Of a stretch of DNA of 64,000 nt, positions 18,598 through 26,826 are shown piece by piece (position 1 is the stretch's first letter; every line of letters starts with the position of its first letter). Under the pieces are notes generated by a model, which ran no database searches, had not been told where the DNA came from, and was given only the letters and a program-made list of their open reading frames with translations. Location of the stretch: positions 1-64,000 of the forward strand of contig CANFOQ010000011.1 in assembly GCA_947448745.1 (NCBI GenBank), in the 5' to 3' direction. A program made the translations under genes and the position numbers. The DNA is from Comamonadaceae bacterium (GTDB lineage Bacteria > Pseudomonadota > Gammaproteobacteria > Burkholderiales > Burkholderiaceae_C).

Positions 18598-18628
18598 TTC
18601 ATATTTCATTACATCAAGGGAGACGAGC

Positions 18629-20482
18629 ATGGATCGTGTGAATTCAGGAGGGGTGAGGGCAAACCTGCGCCAAACAGCAGCCCATCGGCTGTGGCGAGGT
18701 TTGGGGCTGAGTCTGGGCTTGGCGCTATGCGCCTCGGCCTGGGCCAATGGCGATGTGGAAAAAAACATTGCCAACGAAAAAAACTGGGCCATGCAGGCCG
18801 GTGACATGGCCAACACGCGCTACAGCCGCTTGGGTCAAATCAACAAAGGCAATGTCGACAAGCTGCGCGTGGCCTGGAGCTTTTCCACGGGCGTGTTGCG
18901 CGGCCATGAAGGCTCGCCGCTGGTGATCGATGGCGTCATGTTCTTGCATTCACCGTTTCCCAACAAGGTGTTTGCCATCGACATCGACACCCAAAAAATC
19001 CTGTGGAAATACGAGCCCAAGCAAGACGCGGCTGTGATTCCCCAAATGTGTTGTGACACCGTCAACCGTGGCGTGGCCTACGCAGAAAACAAAGTCATCT
19101 TGCAACAGGCCGACAGCACCTTGGTGGCCTTGAACGCGAAAACCGGCAAAGTCGAGTGGAGCGTGAAAAACGGTGACGCCAAACTCGGCGCGGTCAACAC
19201 CAACGCCCCCCACATCTTCAAAGACAAAGTCATCACCGGCATCAGCGGTGGCGAATGGGGTGTGCGCGGTTTCATCGCCGCCTACAACCTGTCCGATGGC
19301 AAGCTGGCTTGGAAAGGCTACAGCGTCGGCCCTGACAGCGAAATGCTGATGGACCCGCAATCCACCATGACCTGGACCGACGGCAAGATGGCCCCTGTGG
19401 GCGCCAACTCGTCGCTGAAAACCTGGCAAGGCGACCAATGGAAGATTGGCGGCGGCACCACCTGGGGCTGGTACAGCTACGACAAAGCACTGAACCTCAT
19501 GTTCTATGGCACAGGCAACCCCTCCACCTGGAACCCGGCACAACGCCCCGGCGACAACAAATGGTCGATGAGCATCTTCGCCCGCGATGTGGACACCGGC
19601 AAAGTGAAATGGGTTTACCAAATGACGCCTTACGACGAATGGGACTTTGACGGCATCAATGAAATGATCCTGGCCGACATCGACGTCAAAGGCAAACCCA
19701 CCAAGGCCTTGGTGCACTTTGACCGCAACGGCTTCGCCTACACCATGAACCGTGTCACCGGCGAATTGTTGGTGGCCGAAAAATTCGACCCGAAAGTCAA
19801 CTGGGCGACCCACGTCGACATGAAAACCGGTCGTCCACAAGTGGTGGCGAAATACTCCACCGCGAAAAACGGACCCGACGTCAACACCAAAGGTGTTTGC
19901 CCAGCAGCCTTGGGTACCAAAGACCAACAACCCGCTTCCTTTGACCCGAACACCAAGTTGTTCTATGTGCCCACCAACCATGTGTGCATGGACTACGAAC
20001 CGTTCAAAGTGGAATACACCGCCGGTCAACCGTATGTGGGCGCCACCCTCTCGATGTTCCCCGCACCCGGCAGCCATGGCGGCATGGGCAACTACATCAC
20101 TTGGGACGCTGGCACAGGCAAGATCGTGCAATCCAAGGCTGAGAAATTCTCGGTCTGGAGTGGCTCTTTGAACACGGCGGGTGGCATCTCTTGCTATGGC
20201 ACCCTGGAGGGCTACCTCAAGTGCGTCGATGCGAAAGACATCAACAAAGAACTGTTCAAGTTCAAAACACCCTCGGGCATCATTGGCAATGTGTTCACCT
20301 ATGAACACAAAGGCAAGCAATACATGGGTGTCTTCTCTGGCATTGGTGGCTGGGCCGGTATCGGCATGGCCGCAGGCTTGGAAAAAGACAACGACGGCTT
20401 GGGTGCCGTGGGCGGCTACCGCGAGTTGAACCAATACACAGAATTGGGTGGCTCACTGACCGTCTTCACCTTGCCCAACTGA
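18629..20482 (+). CDS. xoxF: Lanthanide-dependent PQQ methanol dehydrogenase XoxF
   Basis: The 617-residue periplasmic quinoprotein has an N-terminal signal ([15 protein letters not shown]). The vicinal disulfide pair is at MCCDTVNRG (C141-C142). The catalytic Asp lies in [10 protein letters not shown] (D339), and a second Asp two residues on (D341) is the mark of XoxF enzymes that bind a rare-earth ion; calcium MxaF enzymes have Ala there. Propeller tryptophan-docking repeats are present. It oxidises methanol to formaldehyde or formate and passes electrons to a cytochrome c. xoxG and xoxJ follow. It is probably of the XoxF5 clade, which a tree would settle. Confidence 0.95.
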   Translation: MDRVNSGGVRANLRQTAAHRLWRGLGLSLGLALCASAWANGDVEKNIANEKNWAMQAGDMANTRYSRLGQINKGNVDKLRVAWSFSTGVLRGHEGSPLVIDGVMFLHSPFPNKVFAIDIDTQKILWKYEPKQDAAVIPQMCCDTVNRGVAYAENKVILQQADSTLVALNAKTGKVEWSVKNGDAKLGAVNTNAPHIFKDKVITGISGGEWGVRGFIAAYNLSDGKLAWKGYSVGPDSEMLMDPQSTMTWTDGKMAPVGANSSLKTWQGDQWKIGGGTTWGWYSYDKALNLMFYGTGNPSTWNPAQRPGDNKWSMSIFARDVDTGKVKWVYQMTPYDEWDFDGINEMILADIDVKGKPTKALVHFDRNGFAYTMNRVTGELLVAEKFDPKVNWATHVDMKTGRPQVVAKYSTAKNGPDVNTKGVCPAALGTKDQQPASFDPNTKLFYVPTNHVCMDYEPFKVEYTAGQPYVGATLSMFPAPGSHGGMGNYITWDAGTGKIVQSKAEKFSVWSGSLNTAGGISCYGTLEGYLKCVDAKDINKELFKFKTPSGIIGNVFTYEHKGKQYMGVFSGIGGWAGIGMAAGLEKDNDGLGAVGGYRELNQYTELGGSLTVFTLPN

Positions 20483-20509
20483 TCGACCTCAAGGCAACTG
20501 CCCTTCTTC

Positions 20510-20536
20510 AGCGAGCAACCTCCGTGGTTGCTCGCT
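20510..20536 (+). terminator. 11-bp perfect hairpin between xoxF and xoxG
   Basis: AGCGAGCAACC-tccgt-GGTTGCTCGCT is a perfect stem with a 5-nt loop, followed by gtccttattg, a poor U-run. It lies 28 nt after the xoxF stop and 24 nt before the xoxG start. It is likely a partial terminator or 3'-end stabiliser that raises xoxF expression over the rest of the operon. Confidence 0.65.
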
Positions 20537-20559
20537 GTCCTTATTGAGAAAACACCACC

Positions 20560-20937
20560 ATGAAAAAATTGTTGTGCATTGCTGTATGGCTGAGCAGTGG
20601 CCTGGCGTTGGCCGACTCACCGCTTTACACCGTGACCGACGGCTACAAAGTCGACGAAAACACCATGAAAGGCTTTCGAGCTTGGCGTGCTGCGGCCTGT
20701 GACCGCTGCCATGGCGCCAACCAAGAAGGCATGGTTGGACCGTCCTTGGTCAACAGCCTGAAAACCCTCACCAAAGAAGAATTCATCACCACCGTGCGCG
20801 ATGGCCGCTTGGACAAAGGCATGCAAAGTTTTGGCAACAACCAACAGGTGATGAGCAACATCGATCACCTCTACGCCTACCTCAAGGGCCGCTCGGACGG
20901 GGCCATCACCCGCGCCAAAGTGGAAGCCTTGCCATGA
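20560..20937 (+). CDS. xoxG: XoxG-like c-type cytochrome, electron acceptor of XoxF
   Basis: The 125-residue protein has a signal peptide (LCIAVWLSSGLALA) and a single haem-binding motif CDRCH at residues 47-51, with a possible axial Met near GMQSFGNN. It is the expected electron acceptor of XoxF in the periplasm. It is shorter than some XoxG proteins. ATG 20560 was chosen, and its stop overlaps the xoxJ start by 4 nt. Confidence 0.88.
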   Translation: MKKLLCIAVWLSSGLALADSPLYTVTDGYKVDENTMKGFRAWRAAACDRCHGANQEGMVGPSLVNSLKTLTKEEFITTVRDGRLDKGMQSFGNNQQVMSNIDHLYAYLKGRSDGAITRAKVEALP

Positions 20938-21794
20938 CACTGTGGCGGTTGTGGGCAGGGTTGTGGGCAGTGCTGGTCACGGCGACCAGCGTTGCAGCCA
21001 CGCCCACTCTGGCCAACGGGCAAAGCACGTTGCGGGTCTGCCAAGACCCCAACAACATGCCGTTCTCCAACAGCCAAGGCCAAGGCATCGAAAACAAGTT
21101 GGCCGAGCTCTTGGGTCAAGCCTGGGGCGTGCCGGTCAGTTACTACGCGTTCCCGCAACGCATGGGCTTCATCCGCAACACCTTGCGCTACAAATTGCCC
21201 GGCGAAGACTACCCCTGCGACATCGTCATGGGCGTGCCTGCGGGCTTTGACCAAGTGGCCACCACCGCCAGCTATTACCGCTCCGCCTACGCCTTGGTGT
21301 TTCCCTTGGGCAAAAACCTGGACGCGGTGCACAGCGTGGAAGATTTTTTGAACACCAAGCCGGCGCTGTTGCACAAACTGCGCATGGGCGTCTATGACCG
21401 CTCACCCGCTTCGGCCTGGTTGAGTCGGCATGGTTTGGAAGACGCCGGTGTGCCCTACAAACTGTTGAACGCCGATCCCAACCAATACCCGGGTGAAATC
21501 ATCGAGCGTGATTTGGCCAAGGGGCAGATTGATGTGGCCATTGTGTGGGGGCCAATGGCGGCCTATTTTGCGCACCGCGTGCAGTCGCCCAGTTTGCGCG
21601 TCATCCCCATGCGCTCTGAGCCCGGCGTGACCTTGGAATTTGACATGGCCATGGGTGTGCGCCACGGCGAGCCGGCCTGGAAAGCCCAGGTGAATGCCGT
21701 GTTGCAAAGCCATCAAGCACACATCCAGTCGATCTTGCAAACCTTTGACGTGCCTTTGTTGGCCCTGCCCCATGACACCGCACACACCCCTTGA
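20934..21794 (+). CDS. xoxJ: XoxJ-like periplasmic binding protein
   Basis: The 286-residue protein has a signal peptide (WAGLWAVLVTATSVAAT) and a type-2 periplasmic binding fold: LRVCQDPNNMPFSN at the start, DIVMGVPAGFDQVATTASYYRSAYAL in the middle, and GQIDVAIVWGPMAAYF later. This is the quinoprotein-dehydrogenase-associated family known as XoxJ or MxaJ, thought to help mature or activate the dehydrogenase. The ATG overlaps the xoxG stop (ATGA). Confidence 0.88.
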   Translation: MTLWRLWAGLWAVLVTATSVAATPTLANGQSTLRVCQDPNNMPFSNSQGQGIENKLAELLGQAWGVPVSYYAFPQRMGFIRNTLRYKLPGEDYPCDIVMGVPAGFDQVATTASYYRSAYALVFPLGKNLDAVHSVEDFLNTKPALLHKLRMGVYDRSPASAWLSRHGLEDAGVPYKLLNADPNQYPGEIIERDLAKGQIDVAIVWGPMAAYFAHRVQSPSLRVIPMRSEPGVTLEFDMAMGVRHGEPAWKAQVNAVLQSHQAHIQSILQTFDVPLLALPHDTAHTP

Positions 21795-21816
21795 ACCAAA
21801 AGGCCAGCACCGTTCA

Positions 21817-22494
21817 ATGCAGCCACGTTGGCAGCATCGGTTTTTGTGCGCCATGGTGTGCCTCTGCGTTGGTGCGCCATGGCAAGCCCATGCTGTCGAT
21901 GATTTTTCGGCCGCCGAAACCCAGTTGTTCATGCAAGACCATTTGCGCCCCTTGAAACTGCCCAGCCGCATCCACTACCAGTTTCACAAGTCGGGCAGCT
22001 TGGAGCCTGGGTTTGACGACCGTGTGCAATTGGGCGTGAAGGCCAAACCCCAAGGGCAGTGCTGTCACACCGACGTGCAGTTTTTGTCGAAGGAGCGGCG
22101 CTTGCAATTGCCCGAGCCCGAGGAGGCCAAAGGCAACCCGGTCATTTTGTATTTCCTAGAACGAGACATCCGAGACATGCAACGCCTCACCCATGGTCAA
22201 AGCAATTACTTTCGCACCCGCATTCGCAAAGCCCTGTACCAAACCGCCCAAGAACGACAAGTGCGGCTGCAATACAAAGGCCGCTGGGTGAACGCCCAAG
22301 AGTTTGAAATCGCGCCGTTTGTGGACGACCCGTTGCGCAACCGCTTTGCCCAACTCGCTGACAAACGCTACAGCTTCACCTTGTCGGATGCCGTGCCGGG
22401 TGGATTGGTGGCGATCCGCAGTTGGGTGCCGGTTGCAAGCAACGCCAGCGCTGTGTGGCAAGAGCAGTTGCTGTTGGAAGGAGCGTCGCTGTGA
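21817..22494 (+). CDS. Exported protein of unknown function in the xox cluster
   Basis: The 225-residue protein has a signal peptide (FLCAMVCLCVGAPWQAHA) and no domain that I recognise. Notable features are an adjacent Cys pair in GQCCHTDVQFLSKE and a charged C-terminal half containing RLTHGQSNYFRTRIRKALYQ. ATG 21817 gives a good signal peptide; the open frame extends upstream into xoxJ but that part is implausible. It is 22 nt after xoxJ and overlaps the next start (GTGA), so it belongs to the xox transcript. A role in dehydrogenase maturation is inferred from position alone. Confidence 0.7.
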   Translation: MQPRWQHRFLCAMVCLCVGAPWQAHAVDDFSAAETQLFMQDHLRPLKLPSRIHYQFHKSGSLEPGFDDRVQLGVKAKPQGQCCHTDVQFLSKERRLQLPEPEEAKGNPVILYFLERDIRDMQRLTHGQSNYFRTRIRKALYQTAQERQVRLQYKGRWVNAQEFEIAPFVDDPLRNRFAQLADKRYSFTLSDAVPGGLVAIRSWVPVASNASAVWQEQLLLEGASL

Positions 22495-22847
22495 ACCCCC
22501 AAACCCTGGCCACAACGGGGCTGCTGCTGGTTGGGCTGCTCAGCCCCTTGGCCCAAGCCAACGACTTTCCCACTGCCGAGCGGGTGTTGGCCGTGCAGTC
22601 TTGCATGCGCCAGCACGAGGGCCCATTCCACGAGATGCTGCACAAGTGTTCGTGCGCCTTGGATACCTTGGCCGGCCAACTCAGCTTTGCCGAGTACGTG
22701 GAGCTCAGCACGATTGCCAACGCCATGACGATCGCGGGTGAACGTGGCAATGGCATGCGCGACAACGAATCATTGAAGGCGCCGCTGGCGCGTTTCAAAC
22801 GCATGAACCAAGAGGCCAACAAGGCCTGTTTTCTCAACCCACCTTGA
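22491..22847 (+). CDS. Small exported Cys-containing protein in the xox cluster
   Basis: The 118-residue product starts at GTG 22491 inside the stop of the previous gene. The signal peptide is LATTGLLLVGLLSPLAQA. The mature part has cysteines in VQSCMRQHEG, HKCSCALD and NKACFL, so two disulfides are possible. The layout resembles small helical proteins with a CxC-type centre and no haem motif. No family is recognised. Overlap with its neighbours on both sides supports co-expression with xoxF. Confidence 0.65.
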   Translation: MNPQTLATTGLLLVGLLSPLAQANDFPTAERVLAVQSCMRQHEGPFHEMLHKCSCALDTLAGQLSFAEYVELSTIANAMTIAGERGNGMRDNESLKAPLARFKRMNQEANKACFLNPP

Positions 22848-22856
22848 AAGCCAACC

Positions 22857-24524
22857 ATGCTGTACCGCTTGCTTCGTTGTTGCTTGTGGGTTGTGATCTG
22901 GGCTGCTGTGCCCGTGGCGCAGGCGGCACCTGTTTCGTTTCAACCCGAGGACGACCCGCAAGCCAGCGTGGTCTGGCAGCGTTTGCGGCAAAGCTTGTTT
23001 GGCGAGCGGCCCATCCAAGCGGCCACGCCCCAACTGCTCAGCCTCAAGGTGCCGCCACGTGCCTTGGAGTCGGCGTTTGTGCCGGTGCAAGTGATCGCCG
23101 GTCCCGCCTCGGGGTCGGTGCACACCCTGTACCTGATCGCCGACGCCAACCCCTCGCCTTTGGCCGCCAAGGTGCAGTTTCAACTGCTGGGCATGCCCAT
23201 CCATTTGGAAACCCGCATCCGCATTGACGCCTTCACCCACATCCGGGTGGTGGCCGAAACCACCGATGGCCAGTTGTTCATGGCCACCCGATTCACCAAG
23301 GCCACGGGCGGCTGCACCGCACCGGCCACCATCGATGTGCAAGCAGCGTTGCAACGCTTGGGCGGCATGCATTTCAACATCGACCACCAAGCGCAAGCGC
23401 AACGTGTGCGTTGGCGCATGGACCACCCCAACCACTCGGGCTTGGTGATGGACCAACTGAGCCGGCTCAACATCCCCGCGCACTATGTGCAGCAGATTGA
23501 GGTGCGCTTGAATGACCAACCGGTGTTGCTGGCCGATGTGGATTTTTCGCTCAGCGAAAACCCCAGCTTGCAGTTCAGTTTGCCAGGCCACCCCGAGGGC
23601 GTGTTGCAGGTTCAAGTGCAGGACTCGCAAGGACTGCGTTTTCAGGGGCAGCAAAGCCTGGGCCCAGCCCAAGTCCAAGCTGTCGCGCCAGGTGTGTATG
23701 CCGTGCTGGGAGATGCGCAACAGCAACAAGGCAACGCGGGCTTCATCGTCGGGCCGCAAGGCGTCATGGTGATAGACAGCGGCCACTCGTGGCGGCAAGG
23801 CCAGGCTTTGTTGGACACGGTGCGCAGCATCACCCCCTTGCCGATCCAGTTGCTGTTGCTGACCCATGCCCGGGGTGAATTCATTTTTGGCGCAGGGCCT
23901 TTTCAAGCGCAGGGCATACCGGTGCACATGCACCAAGACGCCGCCCGCTTGGTGCAAGCACGTTGCGCCACTTGTTTGCAGCAGTTGCAACAACGCTTTG
24001 GCGCCGAGGCCATGGCGGGCACCGCGTTGCCCCATGCCGATGTTTTGCTCACCCACAGCACCCGCATGCAGCACACCGGCCGACAGGTGCAGGTGCTGGC
24101 CGCTGGCCACAGCAGTTCACCCGGCGCTTTGGCCGTGTTGGACGAGCAAAGCGGGGCCATCTTCGCCGGATCATGGTTGGACGTGCAGCACATTCCCGAT
24201 TTGCGTGACGCGCAAGTCACGCCGTGGCTGAACGCCTTGGCCCCGTGGTTGAAAGACGATGAGCGCTCGTGGATACCGGGCCATGGGCCGGTGGCCAGTG
24301 GTCACCAGGCGCTGCAATTGCTGGACTATTTACAAGCCTTGCAAAGCTGTGTGCAGCAGCATGTGGCGCAAGGCACCTCGCTCATCGACATGGACAAAGC
24401 CTGCCCGCAACCCGCGTTTGCGCAGTGGGCGTTTTACGACAGCCAGCACCCGCGCAATGTGGTGCGCTTGTATTTGCAAACCGAGCGCGAGGCGTTGTTC
24501 TCCACCGACATGGCCAACCCTTGA
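22857..24524 (+). CDS. Fusion of SoxYZ-like carrier and metallo-beta-lactamase fold (quinoprotein relay system)
   Basis: The 555-residue exported protein has two parts. Residues 30-265 match the quinoprotein-associated SoxYZ-like carrier: RQSLFGERPI, then the sulfur-carrier-like GGC at residues 151-153 (TGGCTAPA), then a SoxZ-like domain with MDHPNHSGLVMDQL and SLSENPSLQF. Residues 280-500 are a metallo-beta-lactamase fold of the relay-system hydrolase type. Its first metal motif reads THARGEFIFG (H337) in place of HxHxDH, while H418 (GHSSS) and H476 (PGHGP) remain, so normal zinc binding is doubtful. These two parts are normally separate genes. The role is unproven. Confidence 0.82.
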   Translation: MLYRLLRCCLWVVIWAAVPVAQAAPVSFQPEDDPQASVVWQRLRQSLFGERPIQAATPQLLSLKVPPRALESAFVPVQVIAGPASGSVHTLYLIADANPSPLAAKVQFQLLGMPIHLETRIRIDAFTHIRVVAETTDGQLFMATRFTKATGGCTAPATIDVQAALQRLGGMHFNIDHQAQAQRVRWRMDHPNHSGLVMDQLSRLNIPAHYVQQIEVRLNDQPVLLADVDFSLSENPSLQFSLPGHPEGVLQVQVQDSQGLRFQGQQSLGPAQVQAVAPGVYAVLGDAQQQQGNAGFIVGPQGVMVIDSGHSWRQGQALLDTVRSITPLPIQLLLLTHARGEFIFGAGPFQAQGIPVHMHQDAARLVQARCATCLQQLQQRFGAEAMAGTALPHADVLLTHSTRMQHTGRQVQVLAAGHSSSPGALAVLDEQSGAIFAGSWLDVQHIPDLRDAQVTPWLNALAPWLKDDERSWIPGHGPVASGHQALQLLDYLQALQSCVQQHVAQGTSLIDMDKACPQPAFAQWAFYDSQHPRNVVRLYLQTEREALFSTDMANP

Positions 24525-24528
24525 AGCC

Positions 24529-25167
24529 TCAGGTGCCACCCACATAGGGGTTGCTGCGCCGCTCGCGGCCAAACGTGCTCTCAGGCCCATGGCCAGGAAT
24601 GAACACCGTGTCGTCGCCCATCGGCCACAAGCGCTGCGTGATGCTGTCAAGCAAGTCTTGGTGGTTGCCTTGCGGGAAATCGGTGCGGCCAATGCTGCCG
24701 GCAAACAGCACATCGCCGACAAACGCACGTTTCAATTCGGCCGAATAAAACACCACATGGCCGGGCGTGTGGCCGGGGCAATGCCGCACGTGCAAAGTGT
24801 GCTGGCCCAAGGTGACCGTGTCGCCATCGGTCAACCAGCGTGTCGGTTTGAAGGGGCGTGCCGGTGGAAAACCATAACTCTCAGCGGCTTCTTTCAAACC
24901 ATCAATCCAAAACTGATCGCCGGGGTGCGGACCGATGATGGGCAGGTTCAAGCTTTCGGCCAAATCGGCGGTGGCGCCCGCATGGTCCAAGTGCGCATGG
25001 GTGATCCAGATGGCCACCAGCGTCACGCCGAGTTGCTTGCAAGCACGTTGCAATAAATCCAAGTCACCACCCGGGTCGATGATGGCCGCTGTCATGCCCT
25101 CGTCCTCCCAGACCACAGAGCAGTTTTGTTGAAAGGGCGTGACGGGGATGGTTTCGTAGTGGAGCAT
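24529..25167 (-). CDS. MBL-fold hydrolase, glyoxalase II-like (YcbL type)
   Basis: The 212-residue protein has a complete metal site: THAHLDH, the later CPGHTPGH, FVGDVLFAGSIGRTD and IPGHGPESTFG. Proteins of this size and pattern are YcbL/GloB-like thioester hydrolases. It is cytoplasmic (no signal). It is convergent with the fusion gene, with only 4 nt between them, and its intact motif makes the contrast with the degenerate one next door clear. Confidence 0.9.
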   Translation of the reverse strand: MLHYETIPVTPFQQNCSVVWEDEGMTAAIIDPGGDLDLLQRACKQLGVTLVAIWITHAHLDHAGATADLAESLNLPIIGPHPGDQFWIDGLKEAAESYGFPPARPFKPTRWLTDGDTVTLGQHTLHVRHCPGHTPGHVVFYSAELKRAFVGDVLFAGSIGRTDFPQGNHQDLLDSITQRLWPMGDDTVFIPGHGPESTFGRERRSNPYVGGT

Positions 25168-25545
25168 GGTGTTCAGGCAAGGGCTTGATAAAAATGTTTA
25201 GAACTTGAGGTCACAGTTAGAAACTCGCACAAATCTTATGCTATTGCGACATTGCCAAAGTGTTGAATTTGTCCGGTTTATAGGCGATTTACGGCCTCCG
25301 GACAGAGCGAAATGGCCTTACTCCGAACACTGATAACAAAGTATAGAACTGGGATTTAGGGCATTCCGGCTCGCGACCTTGCGCGTGAATTTCCCAAAAA
25401 CTCTGCGAAGCCTCGAAATTGGTCCGCAGTTCCTCGCTATTACTGTTGGTTTGCGAGGGACGGCGATGCAGCGGTTGCCGTCATTCGGCGTGGAATACTG
25501 GACTCACCCTTTTGGATTAGGTCAGGACATTGATGTCGTGGTCTG
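25168..25545. other. Non-coding stretch at the core/accessory boundary
   Basis: These 378 bases follow the MBL gene start and hold no gene that I can support. A 66-residue open frame at 25379-25579 lacks a ribosome site and any recognisable pattern, and it runs into the inverted repeat at 25546. Base composition becomes more AT-rich here. Confidence 0.5.
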
Positions 25546-25615
25546 TAATCCTCCCCTTTTGCAAGGGACGCAGAAGTAGAAACGTTACGCAGCCACCCAA
25601 CCATCAGTTATTCAA

Positions 25616-25671
25616 AGTTGCACTTCGTGCTTGAATCCAACAAGGCAGATTCAAGTTCGAAGCGCAACGCG
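25616..25671. repeat. IS30-type end sequences facing each other
   Basis: GTTGCACTTCGTGCTTGAATC (about 25616-25636) and GATTCAAGTTCGAAGCGCAAC (about 25648-25668) are imperfect complements separated by about 11 nt. The right one is the 3' edge of an IS30-family transposase relic. The arrangement suggests the junction of two element ends. Confidence 0.55.
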
Positions 25672-25776
25672 CTTGAGTGATTGATGAAAGACCTCTGCGG
25701 GTGTTTTGAATTCAAATCTTTTTCTTGGTCTGTTATTCAATCTGTTTTGAATCATCCTAATTTCCTCATCAGTGAC
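25651..25776 (-). pseudogene. IS30-family transposase, C-terminal relic
   Basis: On the minus strand, 41 codons read VTDEEIRMIQNRLNNRPRKR, then FEFKTPAEVFHQSLKRVALR and T before the stop. The NNRPRK...FKTP.EVF pattern is the conserved C-terminus of IS30-family DDE transposases. Everything upstream of this piece is missing, and the preceding sequence is unrelated. A shorter copy of the same tail occurs at 28505-28543. Confidence 0.8.
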
Positions 25777-25821
25777 CCCAATGAGTGGACAAATTATATT
25801 TTCAAAATCTGAATTGGAGAA

Positions 25822-25971
25822 ATGCAAATGCAAAGAGCCAAATACACACCTGAGTTCAAAGAAGCGTCCGTACGGCAAGTTATCGACAACGGGCACTCAG
25901 TAATCGATGTTGCCAAGAGGCTTGGCATTGGAGATCCGATGCATAGTAGCCAGCAAGAGCTTTACAAATGA
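25822..25971 (+). pseudogene. IS3-family OrfA transposase, N-terminal relic
   Basis: Starting at ATG 25822, after the ribosome site ttggaga, the frame encodes KYTPEFKEASVRQVIDNGHS and VIDVAKRLGI. That is the helix-turn-helix start of IS3/IS911-type OrfA. The similarity then breaks off and the frame ends after 49 codons. No OrfB is nearby, so this is a broken copy. Confidence 0.8.
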
Positions 25972-26198
25972 CCATGAATCACCGCAACCGCTCTTGGCGC
26001 GCGAACTGGACACCCGAAAGGGTGTCGCGCACAGCTACTCACAAATCTGGCGTGACTGCCCGCGTTTCAGTCTCGCTTACCGATCCAAGCAAAGACCGGA
26101 TCACGCTAGAAAATACCGCCACGCTTGACCTGACGCGCTGGGATTTGGGGGCGCTGACGCAGGAGGCCGTCGAGCTGTGGATGGATGGACAATTTTGA
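25968..26198 (+). CDS. Possible 76-residue protein of unknown function inside the inverted-repeat segment
   Basis: The open frame encodes a polar protein (HKSGVTARVSVSLTDPSKDR, then LTRWDLGALTQEAVELWMDG). Its composition looks protein-like, but the ribosome site is weak. A hairpin, GACACCC-gaaa-GGGTGTC at 26009-26026, falls within it. No family is recognised. It may be element cargo or a relic. Confidence 0.35.
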   Translation: MTMNHRNRSWRANWTPERVSRTATHKSGVTARVSVSLTDPSKDRITLENTATLDLTRWDLGALTQEAVELWMDGQF

Positions 26199-26301
26199 TG
26201 AACAACAAAATCTCGATCAGCAGCAGGCCATGGCTGCATAACATTTCTACTTCTGCGGCCCTTGCAAAAGGGGGGATTACCGTGCAACCGTTACGTGGAG
26301 G

Positions 26302-26808
26302 ATGGTCGTGAACAGCTTGATGAAACCAGCATTATTTGAATCACATAAATTACGAGTGATTAGTCTTCTAATTACCTCGGTTGCGATTCTAGGTTGGTGT
26401 ATTCCATCACAGGCACATTGGGAATACACAGGAGTTGCTGATCCACAGACGAAACAGCTACTTCGAATCGCCACAAGCAAAAGCCTTACTTGGGAAGGCG
26501 TTCTGATGGTTCGACTTTCTCCAGAGGGGGGAGCAAACATAGTGCTTGGCACAAAAGGCGAAATTATTTGTGCTGATCCATGTACCGTGAGAATTGCTTT
26601 TGATGGCAAGGATGGTGGTATGCGAGAGGCGCGTTATCCAGGCAGCATAAAGAACATGCTCTACCTCTCTCCTAGAGAAACCACTTTAAATATGATTAAA
26701 AGTTCCAAGAAGATTGAGGTAGAAATAAAGACTTTGGATTTTGGTTGGCGGGTCATGCAATTTGATACGGCAAACTTTGATCTTGATCACCTCATTCGTG
26801 TGCAATGA
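26302..26808 (+). CDS. Exported hypothetical protein
   Basis: The roughly 168-residue protein has a hydrophobic export signal (VISLLITSVAILGWCIPSQA) and a beta-rich mature part with two close cysteines (GEIICADPCTVRIAFDGKDG). It is not a recognised family. ATG 26302 directly follows ggagg; GTG 26308 has better spacing to that site and may be the true start. Codon use is AT-richer than in the core genes, in keeping with acquired DNA. Confidence 0.6.
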   Translation: MVVNSLMKPALFESHKLRVISLLITSVAILGWCIPSQAHWEYTGVADPQTKQLLRIATSKSLTWEGVLMVRLSPEGGANIVLGTKGEIICADPCTVRIAFDGKDGGMREARYPGSIKNMLYLSPRETTLNMIKSSKKIEVEIKTLDFGWRVMQFDTANFDLDHLIRVQ

Positions 26809-26826
26809 TCCTTAAACAGCGACACT

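Larger units (their letters stand above)
25546..26279. mobile_element. 734-bp segment bounded by about 48-bp imperfect inverted repeats
   Basis: The left end (25546-25594) and the inverted right end (26232-26279) share TAATC, a C-rich run, TTTTGCAAGGG, CGCAGAAGTAGAAA and GCAGCC, with a handful of mismatches and one indel. The inside holds an IS30 relic, an IS3 OrfA relic and a possible small gene. It resembles the remains of a transposable element or a nested insertion site. I do not recognise the family of the ends. Confidence 0.6.

Noticed and set aside
25379-25579. 66-residue open frame
   Set aside because: No ribosome site and it crosses into the left inverted end; kept only as a note in the intergenic entry.
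25581-25594. Integron attC-like core (GTTACGC/GCATAAC)
   Set aside because: The bases do not fit GTTRRRY and RYYYAAC cores, and no integrase is near.
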